From: Undaria pinnatifida
Taxonomy: Eukaryota > Sar > Phaeophyceae > Laminariales > Alariaceae
DNA: 64,000 nucleotides
Reading direction: 5' to 3'
Assembly: GCA_012845835.1 (NCBI GenBank)
Contig: JABAKD010000025.1
Coordinates: 11,415,264 to 11,479,263, forward strand
In this document: positions 36,730 to 46,430 of the stretch, one piece after another
How positions within the stretch are numbered: the first letter of the stretch is position 1
Layout: every line of letters begins with the position of its first letter
The notes under the pieces: generated by a model
The model's input: the letters and a program-made list of their open reading frames with translations, nothing else
Told to the model about the DNA's origin: nothing
The model's database searches: none
Translations under genes and position numbers: made by a program

Positions 36730-37300
36730 ACGAAGCACTCTGCACTGGAAACTACGCGTTGCGAAACACGTAAAGGTTCCAGGTGGTACCAGTATCCAGG
36801 TAGACGCTTTTGTCAAAGGCCTTCAACCTCAAGTACAGCAGCTCGTAGTGGTAGAACAAACTAACCGTTATGATCTCAAACTAGGAGTGGATCTAGGAGT
36901 ACCAAGGGGGGCACAGCGATGGTTCCCGGGTATACCGCTCCAATGCAAGTTGTCGAATGATACCCAGGATAGATCTAGGGGGGGCTGGTGATTGCGACGG
37001 TTTACGCTGTCGACATATACGATCGGGAACACAGGAAGTTACTCATGAACCCCGGTGTCTGAGGAACCGACAAGCCCCAAACAGGACGAGGGGATCAAAA
37101 AGAAAAACAAAGGGAGACCACGGGAGCAATGCAACAAAGGGGGTGAAATCGCAGAGATTCCGAGCGATGCCCCCAAGGTGGACCTGGGGGAGGCCACCTT
37201 CAGGCATCTCAGTCCGAGCGAAAAGAACACATTGATGGGCATTCTCTACGAGTACGTCGATGTGTTCGCGGTCAACCCCAAGAGCGTACCACCATGAAAA
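36730..37300 (+). pseudogene. Protease-RT connecting region, frame-shifted
   Basis: The frame 36557-36991 carries a gypsy-type linker (KHVKVPGGTSIQVDAFVKG, then YDLKLGVDLGVPRG). The frame 37055-37297 carries HLSPSEKNTLMGILYEYVDV, the segment that precedes RT in many gypsy elements. A TGA at 37296-37298 stops the latter frame, which then continues in phase into the RT start. Confidence 0.65.
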
Positions 37301-37309
37301 AGAGTACCC

Positions 37310-38094
37310 ATGCGACTGGAGCCCAAAAATCCCAACGTCAAGCCATACGTGGCGCCCATTCGACACTACAGCCCGGAACAGCGCGAGATTATTCAGACTG
37401 AGGTGGTACAAATCCGGAAGAATGGATCCATTAGGGAATCAAAACTTCCGAGTGGGCCGCCAATTGTTCGACGGTTCGCAAGAAAGATGGGACAGTGCGG
37501 GTTGTGCACGATTTTCGAGGTATCAATGCGCTTGTCAAATCACAGAGTGGTGGACTCGGGGACTTGAAGCACATTATGGATGAGATGGAAGGGTCGAAGT
37601 ATTTCTCCAGCATCGATTTAGCTTCAGGATTCTTACACCTCGAGATCCATGAGGACGATCGACCCCTGATGGCGTTTCGAGAAGCTGACCGGAAGCTGTA
37701 CGAATACGTTCGCTGCGGCTTCGGGTTGAACGACATCGCCATCCCGTCGAAAACCCTTGAAGATCAATGGGCACTGCTGCCAGAAACGTTAGAGTGTCTA
37801 CGGCAAGGACTGTTGACCGTGAATCTTCAGAAATCCCATCTCTGTCAGTCGGTCATAGAGTTCGTCGGCATGATCGTGAATAGACTTGGTACCAGGCCGG
37901 CCCCGAGCAAGATTGATGCTATCACGCAGTTGTCAAGGCCGAACACGGTGGAAGAAGTTGGAGTGTTGCTGGGCATGACAGGGTACTTACGGCAACTCGT
38001 ACCCCAGCATAGCACAGTGGTGGCGCCCATTTCCGGCTTGCTGAGGGATCCAAGGTTCAGAACCAAGAGAGCGAAGAAAGAGAAGGTCCCGTGA
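37310..38094 (+). pseudogene. Reverse transcriptase domain, catalytic motif deleted
   Basis: 37310-37470 reads RHYSPEQREIIQTEVVQIRK (start of RT). After a frame change, 37495-38094 continues VVHDFRGINALV, FSSIDLASGFLHLEI, LMAFREADRKLYEYVRCGFGL, then ETLECLRQGLLTVNLQKSHLC and GMTGYLRQLVP. Between CGFGLN and DIAIPSKTLEDQW about 30 residues that normally contain the Y/F-x-DD catalytic aspartates are missing, and no YxDD remains. A TGA at 38092-38094, where gypsy RTs have Trp, closes the frame. The domain identity is clear and the enzyme is dead. Confidence 0.85.
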
Positions 38095-38119
38095 GGATAT
38101 GTGCAGAACAAGGCCTTAA

Positions 38120-38590
38120 ATGCGTTTATCGAGGCTTTTGACGTCACCTCCAATCCTAGCCCTGCTGGTGCGGACAGAACCGTTCTCGCTGTCCACCGAT
38201 GCCCGTGAGATTGGAGCGGGAGCGGTGCTAAAACAAAGCGTCGAAGCAGTGGAAAAGGTGATCGCGTACGGCAGCAACAGTTGGTCGAGAGGAGACTCCA
38301 AAAGGTCAGCAACAGACCGTGATTGTATGCCGGTCATGTGGGCAATGAAAAAATTCCAACCCTATCTTTGAGGGCGACCGTTCACACTCATCACGGACTG
38401 TCCGACGTTGACTTGGCTCTTCAAAAGCCAATCTCTCACAACGAAATACCACCGCTGGGCTCTGATGTTGATGAAGCACGACATAACGTTGACGTGAGGG
38501 CGGGGGACAGACCATCAGCTCCTAGACGCCATGTCGCGGTCACCGAACAAGAGCAACGTGATCAGAGATTTTGACGACTCTTTTCCATGA
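38120..38590 (+). pseudogene. RNase H domain and connection, frame-shifted
   Basis: The frame 38120-38371 reads RTEPFSLSTDAREIGAGAVL, with the first RNase H Asp in STDA, then WSRGDSKRSATDRDCMPVMWA, where ErdClav-like wording is typical of gypsy RNase H. A TGA after FQPYL interrupts. The same phase continues to 38590 with further stops (near 38479 and 38610). RNase H would degrade the RNA strand during reverse transcription. Confidence 0.75.
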
Positions 38591-38739
38591 GACGAGTCGT
38601 TGCCAAACGTTTACAAAGGGCCTCAGGGGCCAGTGCTCGATGGCGTACACCTCGAAACTTTAGCAGTGGAAGATGTGGACGGATCTAGTGGTCAAAGTCT
38701 TACAGTACTTGCAGCCGTCGCACTCACACTCGTAGACCC

Positions 38740-39658
38740 CTCAGAGGCAGATACCCAACAGGCCAAGCTTGTCATCGCACCGGAGCTTCCAGTGGTGGTC
38801 ATGCTCGACTGTGGGGGGGGAGGCAGCATCCTTGCATCAGAGGGATTGCTGACGGTCAGAGGAGCAGTAGAACTGGACTGGAGAGCACTGGAATGCCTCA
38901 GAGCAAACGGGCTGGACAACGGTGCGAAGCTACTCAGGGTGACAACAGGGTCGCAGGAGTGCCTAACCATGTTGAGAGAGGTGAGACCAGACGTGGTGGT
39001 CGATGACGCCTGCAGGAGGTTTGAAAGATACGGGAGAAGGAGGGAATATCCGGAGCGAGTAGCTCAGCCCAAGATGTCATCGCCTCAGACGCGCGAGTTT
39101 ATATACTCGAATTTTTGGGCAGCCTTCTGCGAACGACGGAATGGAACGACGATATTTACCCCGCTTGGAACGAGAGTCATACATCGTGGTCAAAACGGAA
39201 ATACTGGCGAGCCAAGTAGGGATTCCGTAGAGGAGGAAACGGACATTCGTGGTAGGAATCAAGGGAGGCCTTGCCACAAACGGGAAATTAGTCGTTTGGA
39301 AGCGGAGATTGGAGAAGGTAAAGCGACCAGCTCAGGAACTAGGGGAACTTCTGGGACGAAGAGGGGCATGCTTCCTGAAGAGAGGTAACGGAGAGCGAGC
39401 GACTTACCTGTTCAACAGACCCATCATCTTATTAAACCGTGCTCACATCATGAGGTAAAAGCCAACCGAAGGGTATATCACACACCCCGCGGATGCGACA
39501 CGCCTTGAAGAAGCCGAAGAGTTGCACTTCAACGACTACGCCAAACTTACAACCGGGCAGGAACACTACGTGATCCCGCAGACATTCAGCAAAAGCGCAG
39601 CGGCAAACGACATCGCAGATTTCACGTCTCCTCCAATGCTACGAGCAGTATTAGTTTA
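38740..39658 (+). pseudogene. C5 cytosine DNA methyltransferase domain inside the pol region
   Basis: Transfers methyl to cytosine C5 in DNA. In the 262-codon frame 38600-39388: motif I VVVMLDCGGGGSILASEG (residues 65-82), motif II GAVELDWRALECLRANG (88-104), motif IV DVVVDDACRRFERYGRRRE (131-149). The catalytic-type Cys is at base 39011, though the usual GPPCQ is eroded to DDACR. Motif VI (ENV) is not recognisable. After a frame change, motif VIII reads QVGIP-stop-RRKRTFVVG, where a TAG (39228-39230) replaces the expected Gln. Motif IX (PADATRLEEAEEL, about 39486-39525) and motif X (ADFTSPPMLRAVL, 39616-39655) follow. Order and spacing fit a whole enzyme. It sits between RNase H and integrase, so it was part of the element. 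At least two frame changes and a stop make it a pseudogene. Confidence 0.8.
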
Positions 39659-39772
39659 ACTAGCTGTTCAAGGCTTACGGGGAAAACCGGTACCGGAGGT
39701 GGCGGAACTAAAAGGATTGGCCTGCATGGTGTTTGAGGATTACCTTTCAGCATCAAAAGCAAAGCATTTGAG

Positions 39773-40290
39773 GTGACAAGAGCGGTCACGAGATCGAAGG
39801 CAAAGTCCACTTCCCAGGAACCTGAGGTTGTCTGGGAGGCAGAACCGCCGTTACCTGAGGAGGAGATGGAGAATGCACCGGCACAGACGAGCACTACCGC
39901 TGAACTACCAGTGGAAGTTGATCGCCCACGCAAACGCAGGGGACAGAGAGAGCCGATCCCGGGACCGAAACAGCAACGTGATCTGTTGGTGGAATCGCCA
40001 AAGGACACCAGCAGCCTTTCACGCGGACCAGGGAATGAGACCAAGGGACCCCAGCGGTCAGAGTCGTCCATGCTGGAAAGGGTTACAGCTATTTTCCAGG
40101 AGTTACCACAGCTGCTGCAGAGGCAGTGCGAAGACATGGCACTTGGCAAGATTCGGAAAGAACTCCAGGAAGCGGGTAACCGAGGAGCAGGAGGTGGCGA
40201 ATATGTGATGAATGATAACGGCCTCTTGTGGATAGCACCTCTGGGGAAAATCCCACGACTTGCAGTTCCCCAATCTCTCGTTCCAGATGG
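39773..40290 (+). pseudogene. Region between methyltransferase and integrase
   Basis: A 179-codon frame (39773-40312) starts MTRAVTRSKA, has an acidic, Pro-rich middle with KRRGQREPIPGPKQQ, then a helical segment. It ends YVMNDNGLLWIAPLGKIPRLAVPQ, wording typical just before the gypsy integrase zinc domain. One frame change near 40285 leads into the integrase. The start could be that of a separate downstream ORF in the ancestral element. Confidence 0.6.
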
Positions 40291-40784
40291 CGCTGGCGCA
40301 CAGCATCTATGAGCATCCGGGGACGGCGAGAACTACAGCCTTGATTAGAAGTCGGTACTGCTGGCCCAACCTCATCAAGGACGTTAGAGACTTCGTCCTC
40401 TCGTGTGGGTGCAGGCGTCGCAAGCGGTCAGCGAGTCACCGGGTTGCCATGCTACCGTCGAGGTTTCTGCGACCCGGGGAAGTACTTGAAGTCGACATCC
40501 AGGACATGGGGGTGAAGTCGGACGCAGGCAACAAAGTTCTACTGGTGGCAGTCGACAAAGCCAGCAAGTTCTTGTTCGCCTTCTCCCTTCCCACGAAAAA
40601 GGCAATCAGAGTAGCGAGGAAACTGCTATAAGTGACGCATACTTTTGGGCTACCGTTGTGTGTTCGCAGTGATCCGGGATCCGAGTTCACGGCAGAGGTG
40701 ATGCAACACCTATGCAAGTGGTTGAACGTGACCATCGCATATGGGCCTGCCGATCATCCACGTACACAGGGGACGGTGGAGTGA
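40260..40784 (+). pseudogene. Integrase: zinc-binding and catalytic core domains
   Basis: The frame 40260-40631 has HSIYEHPGTARTTALIRSRY...SCGCRRRK, an HHCC-type zinc domain with the Cys pair reduced to C-x-C. It then has EVLEVDIQDMG (first catalytic Asp) and NKVLLVAVDKASKFLFAFSL. After a stop at 40629-40631 the same phase continues with RSDPGSEFTAEV (second Asp) and HPRTQGTVE (catalytic Glu, codon 40779-40781). The core is then interrupted by a TGA and by MITE2a. Integrase would insert the cDNA copy. Confidence 0.85.
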
Positions 40785-40809
40785 CTGGGGGGGGTGGCTA
40801 CGACTTATT

Positions 40810-41041
40810 CTACGATAGCCCCCCCCTAAACCAGCGACGTTCTTTAACGAATGTTTCGTGGCTGCTCGACAAAAGGGAGGACCCGATTGAAAGCAACGTA
40901 TCCACATATTTTCTTGTGTGCAAAGGCCTATCGATCGATAGCCTCGGGGTGTCGAGGGACACCGTACTTCAGGAGGTACGACCGGGAGCTGGTTTTGAAA
41001 CCGGCGATGATGTTGAAGAAAAGTTGGGGGGGCTACCGTAG
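40810..41041. mobile_element. MITE2a inserted in the integrase
   Basis: 232 bp with terminal inverted repeats CTACGATAGCCCCCCC (left) and GGGGGGGCTACCGTAG (right), one mismatch. It separates TQGTVE from the downstream integrase segment LGELCKTWPRRWDEYVQPAL, which are adjacent in intact gypsy integrases. It is homologous to MITE2b at 49853-50084. It shares the outer CTACGGTAG with MITE1 but has C where MITE1 has G next to it. Confidence 0.78.
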
Positions 41042-41059
41042 AACAACTCCTGACACAAA

Positions 41060-41440
41060 GCACTAGGAGAACTGTGCAAGACCTGGCCTCGCAGATGGGA
41101 CGAGTATGTACAACCGGCACTGTGGATCCATCGTACCACGCGAGACCTGCGGTTACCGGGGAAACCAACTCCCTTCCGTCTTTTATTCGGTCGTGGTGCA
41201 CGCACGCCACTTAACGCGACGCACCCCGAGATATATTGTGGCGATTTCAGAGGCGGGATGCACGTGGCCGACAAATGTCAAACGTACAAGGAAATACGAG
41301 ATGTACGGACGGCTCTATCGAAAAAACATGAAGACAGATATAAAAGTTGTGAGAGTCGGAATGCTAAAATCGGTCGGACCTCGGTGGGAACCCGTGTTGT
41401 TGTCGGAGATAAGGTGCTGGTGAAGAGGCGGAGTCTGTGA
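41060..41440 (+). pseudogene. Integrase C-terminal part
   Basis: Resumes after MITE2a: CKTWPRRWDEYVQPALWIHR, PTPFRLLFGRGARTPLNA, then (41258-41440) a Lys/Arg-rich stretch ending GTRVVVGDKVLVKRRSL. The last phrase matches the VGDKVLV beta-barrel start of gypsy integrase C-terminal domains. It is stopped by TGA at 41438-41440. Confidence 0.72.
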
Positions 41441-41494
41441 TGGCAAGGGATACATCATAAGCTAGCCCACGAGCACTGGACCGGACCTTGAGAG

Positions 41495-42154
41495 GTGACT
41501 GAAGTTGTCTTACCAGGACTCAGCTCTATCGTTACGATGAATGGGCGATGGATTCGCCGACGACGGGCGTCAGCATCGAATATCAAGATGTTCCACTCAC
41601 GTCCGGACGGCCTCCGTCACGACTTCGAAAACGAATTTGCTCACCTGCCATTGGGAGTTGACTTCGGACTGGCGGAGCCGTCGATTGTAGCGTCGCTTAT
41701 GCATACCCTAATAGACAGAAAGGCTGTGATGGGTCAAGGCAACGCTTGGAAGTGGCGATACAAGGGACGATTCGTGGATGGCGCAGAGTCCCAGTGGTTG
41801 TCCGAAGAGGAGGCACGAGGCAGTTTAACTCCTTTACAGCAGGACGTTTTCCATGCGCTGTGGAAAACTATCACGGAGCGGAGTGCCAGGCAAGACCAAC
41901 TTCGACGCCAACACGGGAAGAAAAGAGAAGAGATCGACCGCGAACCAGCGTTGAAACAACACCCCGTGGGGACCGTGATCTGGAGGGAATTCGCGGACGC
42001 TGAGGGAAACAAGAAGCGTCACCTTTCAAAGGTCTTCGACTACAAGTCACCGTACAGGCGGGTTCGGTACGCAGACGGAGATAGGGAGGAGCTTAACCAA
42101 CGTGAAATTCTGAAGGTTAGGAGGACAGGATTTTCGCAATCCGGTTCCCCGTGA
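41495..42154 (+). pseudogene. Chromodomain-like and Tudor-like tail of the integrase
   Basis: An unbroken 219-codon frame, by composition the best-preserved part of the element. Residues 1-35 resemble the integrase-to-tail linker (GLSSIVTMNGRWIRRRR). Residues 70-122 (TLIDRKAVMG, WKWRYKGRFVDGAESQWLSE, TPLQQDVFHALW) have the spacing of a chromodomain. Residues 156-208 (HPVGTVIWREF, YRRVRYADGDREELNQREIL) resemble a Tudor-like barrel (the YxDGDxEEL signature). Such readers can direct integration to particular chromatin. Domain names are by-eye assignments. The frame ends at TGA 42152-42154. Confidence 0.58.
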
Positions 42155-42528
42155 ACGAGGAACGTGAAGAGGAGTTCGATGGAGAATGGGAGAAGACGTT
42201 GTCCGACGATCGACCAGCGAGCAAGATCACGGCCTCGGCCTACCCGAGTAAATGGGAAAAGCCGGCATGTGGTGGATAGGAGGCTTTCAGCTGGTGCGCT
42301 TGATGAGAAATTTTAGCAAGTCCAGCAGTACCCATCTGGGACCTAATGCGAAAAAGCGCGAGGGTCAGGGTCCTTACCCCCTGAGAGACGCCTATCCACC
42401 AAAATGGTTGACGCCACTCATTCGAGCTATGGGGTAATCGAAACACAACTAAGTTTGGGAAAAGGCCCTCACTCTTACTCTAGTGTATCCGCAGCCTGGT
42501 TAGCACGGTATTCTTAGGAAACCGTGCT
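42155..42528 (+). other. 3' non-coding region of the LTR element
   Basis: No domain seen in the short frames. It leads into the purine tract before the 3' LTR. Confidence 0.5.
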
Positions 42529-42535
42529 GGGGGGG
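42529..42535 (+). other. Polypurine tract
   Basis: A G7 run immediately before TGTTG of the 3' LTR, the expected position of the plus-strand primer. Confidence 0.65.
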
Positions 42536-42982
42536 TGTTGCGGCGGATTGACATGACGTCACATGAAACCCAGTGGCGGAATGCTGCCTAGATCTGGATA
42601 ACGCCGATTAGTCTAGAACGCGTCCCGCTCACATCCTCAGTCCAAAAACACACAAAACCAAACGAGGGAAAAAGGAACCTGAACTTGATCTGACACGAGC
42701 GTGAGTGACTGCAAACCAAGCTTGAGTACAGCGATCGTAACCGTGAGGCATTGTTGGAGGTTTCATCCGGAGATCTGTTACATTGTACAAAAGTTTGGAA
42801 CAGGACTGCGTGAGACGAGACTGGTGTTTGCAGGCAGCTGTTGCAGCAAGCAGACGGGCGAAATCAGCCTGAAGGTAGACGCGGAGGAATCGAACTAAAA
42901 GCGGCGAGAGAGTTGGGACAAGGGATTGGAGACTTGGGCACGTGTGTCTAAAGGTAGCTCTTTATCCGGTCGTTGAACAACA
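42536..42982 (+). repeat. 3' LTR
   Basis: Starts TGTTGCGGCGG and ends GAACAACA, giving a 5-bp terminal inversion TGTTG...CAACA. It aligns throughout with 32685-33126. Confidence 0.87.
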
Positions 42983-43369
42983 GCACTCGATGAGAAATCG
43001 ACGATCAGGAGGTGCTCAACTCAATGTGCCTAAAAATTAAGACAATAACCGAGAGGGAAGGGACGACACTTGTAACCACGGCTTGCGTGTCCAGAAGCTG
43101 GAAAGTAGATGTGTGTAAACACAATAAAAATAGAAATCACTGCCTGGTACTGTATAGAGATGACAATTAGCAACAAGCAGCAAAGAGCACACGTCAAGTA
43201 CAACGCAACAAAAGCTTATTTGTCAGTTGCGTACCAACCCGATCGCTTGCAGTTGACCAGCAAACGACCACAGCAACAGAGTCAGGGACCACATTAACAA
43301 CAAAGCTCGCCAACAACACCGCTTAAATTTCTTCAAAGAGTCTTCTGGGAGAACGAAAACACCACACAA
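42983..43369. other. Intergenic, no gene seen
   Basis: Flank between the 3' LTR and the tandem array. Nothing recognisable. Confidence 0.45.
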
Positions 43370-44870
43370 TGCGACACGGGGACGAATGTATGCCACCGGT
43401 TTCTTCCGTGGATACTCTCTACACTTACGATATTCTCGTGGCGCAGCTTAACTACAAGAGGAATGATTTTCCCCTTCTATTTTGTGTCGAGTACAAATTC
43501 CCTGTTTTTTGGTACACCCTTTCCCCATGCCGTATGATAAGTCACAGACAAAGAAGAAATTCTTGTGTGTAATAGAGCATCGCTGTGGGACCCCTTACTC
43601 GTACGTATCTTACTTGCACGAGAGTACAAACTGTCGATTTGCCGGATCTTGTGTGAAACCAATCTCGAGGCCCCGGCGTAGACGCAACCATTCACAATGC
43701 TGGTGTGTGGCATTTTCTTGCACAATAATCGTAGTTACTACCCCCTTCTTGTTTTAGTGATGCTCGTGTTTACCACGTCTATATCCATGTATGTATCTGT
43801 ACATAGAGCATCAAAGGATGCGATACCGGGACGAATGTGCATGCCCCTTATTATTTGTGTTGAAAAGGTATTCCCTATTGTTTGGTAAACACTCCCCCCA
43901 TGACATACGATAAGTTACAGACAGACATAATGTTGTGTGTAAAGAGCATCGCTGTGTGTGCCCTTACTCGTAAGTATATTACTTTCACGAGAATATGAAC
44001 TATATCGCTTTGCCGGAACTTGTATAATACCACGCTCGAGGCCCCGGGGAAGACCGCAGCCGCTCGCAATGCTGCTGTGTGACTTTTTCTGGCGCAATAA
44101 TCGTAATCACTACCCCCTTCTTGTGTTAGTGATGCTTGTGCTTCCTACGTCTATATCCATGTAGGTATGGTGTACGAAAACCATTAAAGGATGCGATACC
44201 AGGACGAAAGTGCATGCCCCTTGTTTTTTGTGTTGAAAATATATTCCCTGTTTTTTTATACACCCTCTCCCCATGCCATATGATGAGTCACAGATAAAAA
44301 AAAAGTTGTGTGTATTAGAGCATCGCTGTGTCGTACCTATATTACTTGCGCGAGAGTACAAACTATGTCGATTTGCCGGAACTTTTATAATACCACGCTC
44401 GAGGCCTCGAGGAGGACGCAACCACTTACACTGCTGCTGGTGTGTGGCTTTTTCTGTCGCAGTAATCGTAATCACTGCCCCCTCCTTGTTTTAGTTATGC
44501 TTGTACTTGCCACGTCTATATCCATGTATGTATGTGTACAAAAACTACCAAAACATGCGAAACCGGGACGGGTGTATCCCCCTTGTTAATTGTGTTGAAA
44601 ATGCATTCCATGTTGTTTGGTACCCAATGTTGTGTGTAATAGAGCATCGCTGTGTGTGCTCTTACTCGTTCATATAATACTTGCACGAGAGTACAAACTG
44701 TGTCGATTTGCCAAAAATTGTATAATACCACCCACGATGCCTTGGGGAAGACGCAGCCACTCGCAATGCTGCTGTATAACGTTTTCTGTCGCAGTAATCG
44801 AAATCACTACCCCCTCCTTGTTTTAGTCATTCGTGCGCTTGCCACGTCTATATCCATGTATGCACGTGTA
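43370..44870. repeat. Four-unit tandem array, unit about 330-370 bp
   Basis: Each unit contains CGGGACGAATG, GAGCATCGCTGTG, CGATTTGCCGGA, TCGAGGCC, CAATGCTGCTG and ACGTCTATATCCATGTA. The last landmark recurs at 43781, 44153, 44518 and 44850 (intervals 372, 365, 332). Units differ at many positions, so the array is old. Short frames on both strands differ between units, and no coding role is supported. Confidence 0.8.
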
Positions 44871-45309
44871 CCTACCTTAATTCAATTAAACAATTCACTT
44901 CTATGATGATACCCACAGCGGTACCATGGAGTATATTTTTTTAGAAAATATTTTTACTCGTTTAAATAAAAAAAATGACGCCGATTTCAAAATATTGTCA
45001 TGCCAACTTTTTTATTATTTACCTGACTATACATCAAGAAAACCCGAAGAATAACTGTAGAGTACCGTTCAAGATGCAAAATTTTGCTCTTTTCTCGCAT
45101 ATCTCGCTCTGCATCCAACAGCGTTCACGTCGAGGTGCGGAATGAATAAGGTGGGGCGAGGGGCGTTGGAGGAGCCCCCCGCAGGCGGCGCTCGAATGAA
45201 GCGATTTAACCGAGAAATTCCAGTTCGTCCTAGAAAATTCCATTCTGAGGCCGAGACGAGAAAAACTCCCGACCGAATCCCCCCAAAAATAATCATCATC
45301 ACATATCAA
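44871..45309. other. Intergenic, no gene seen
   Basis: A/T-rich to 45020, then two overlapping minus-strand frames (45034-45321 and 45069-45302) without recognisable domains. Confidence 0.4.
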
Positions 45310-46430
45310 TAATATTTTCAATAATATACACTCCAGCTGTGGGATCGAATATTGTGTCGAAACTCATCTTTGCAATCTGTGTGTGATACTCCGATCGCGC
45401 GGGTATTACGGGTTGTGTGTCCTAATTAGGGTGCTAGGTCGGCGACTCCCCTTGCAACTACAGTGTAGCTATCAGGGTCAACAAGGTGATGTTCGTCAGT
45501 CTGTGCGCGAAAACATTAGTACCCGTTTTGAGGGGCTTAAAACATGACAGCTGTGGAAGGAACTGCATCAGTTTGTCAAGTGCATCCTGTAACTCGTATA
45601 ACCGATGAGTGGAGGGCGTGGGGGCCTGAGTTTAAACAAGAGGGAGCGGGGGGGGGTGGGGGGGAGAGGAAACGGGCAGGGCAAATCAATCTGTGCGCGA
45701 AAACTATAAGTCCTTGCGGGGAATAAATCTGACGGTTGTGGAACGAATGCATCAGCTTATCATGTAAACCCAGTAAGTCGTACAACCAGTGAGGAGAAGG
45801 CGGAGTGTTCGAAGGGGTCGTGGGGGAGGGGGATTTCCGACATGGTCATGTCGCATAGCTGCAGGGGTTTGCTGTTCGCGTGTTGCTAGGTCTAGGCGAT
45901 GGTGCGGGCAGTAGAAGATGTGGAAGTTGGGGGAGGGGGAGGGGGGGGGGATTGGAGCTACAGCATGGATGGCTAGACGTATTGTTAGGTGACACCAACT
46001 GGGTGGTAGTGCTTATTACTCTGGCCGATTTCGTTCTTTCGTGGGACGTTTGAACAGGAGGGAGCCGGGGGGGGGAAAGGGACGGGGGGGGGGCGTAGAA
46101 ATATATTGGAGCTACGGAATGAATGGCTAGAGAGATTATGGTGTGATAACAGTTGCCTGGTAGTTTTTATTTCTCTAATGGGGAATGGGGATGGAGGGAG
46201 CGTTGGGAGGTGGACGGTGGGGGGTAATTTGGGCTACAGCATGGATGACAAGAAATATTATAAGGTGATATCAACTGCGTCGTAATCCTTGCGCGGAAAC
46301 TATAAATCTTTTAAGGGACCAAATCCGACGATTGTGGAATGAATTCGTCAGTTTGTCATGTATAACTTGTAAGTCGTACAACAGTGAGGAGAGGGCGGAG
46401 TGTTCGAAGGGGTGGAGTTATGTGCATGAA
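45310..46430 (-). repeat. R8: dispersed repeat family R, long copy
   Basis: Family head at 45330 (ACACTCCAGCTGTGGGATCGAAT), core to 45530, then the sub-unit GCATCAGTTTGTCA...GTATAACCGATGAG. That sub-unit is repeated at about 45541, 45729 and 46330, each followed by G-rich sequence. The distal blocks GGTTTGCTGTTCGCGTG and GGTCTAGGCGATGGTGCG match R3-R5. Confidence 0.68.

Larger units (their letters stand above)
32685..42982 (+). mobile_element. Decayed Ty3/gypsy LTR retrotransposon carrying a DNA methyltransferase domain
   Basis: About 10.3 kb bounded by direct repeats of 442 and 447 bp. A candidate primer-binding site follows the left LTR and a G7 purine tract precedes the right LTR. Internal order: gag-like low-complexity region, aspartic protease (DTGAS), reverse transcriptase, RNase H, C5 DNA methyltransferase, integrase (zinc-binding and DDE), chromodomain-like and Tudor-like segments. 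Protease-RT-RNase H-integrase order and the wording of RT and integrase mark Ty3/gypsy. The coding region changes frame many times, has stops, an RT deletion and a MITE in the integrase, so this copy is inactive. LTRs differ at very roughly one base in ten, so the insertion is old. A matching target-site duplication was not found (TCATC left, GCACT right). Confidence 0.9.

Noticed and set aside
36957-37235. 92-codon basic ORF as a separate gene
   Set aside because: It is an out-of-frame reading of the protease-RT linker.
38092-39230. Repeat-induced or deamination-type mutation as the cause of the element's stops
   Set aside because: A few stops fit C-to-T changes (inferred TGG to TGA, CAG to TAG), but too few sites can be inferred without an intact relative.
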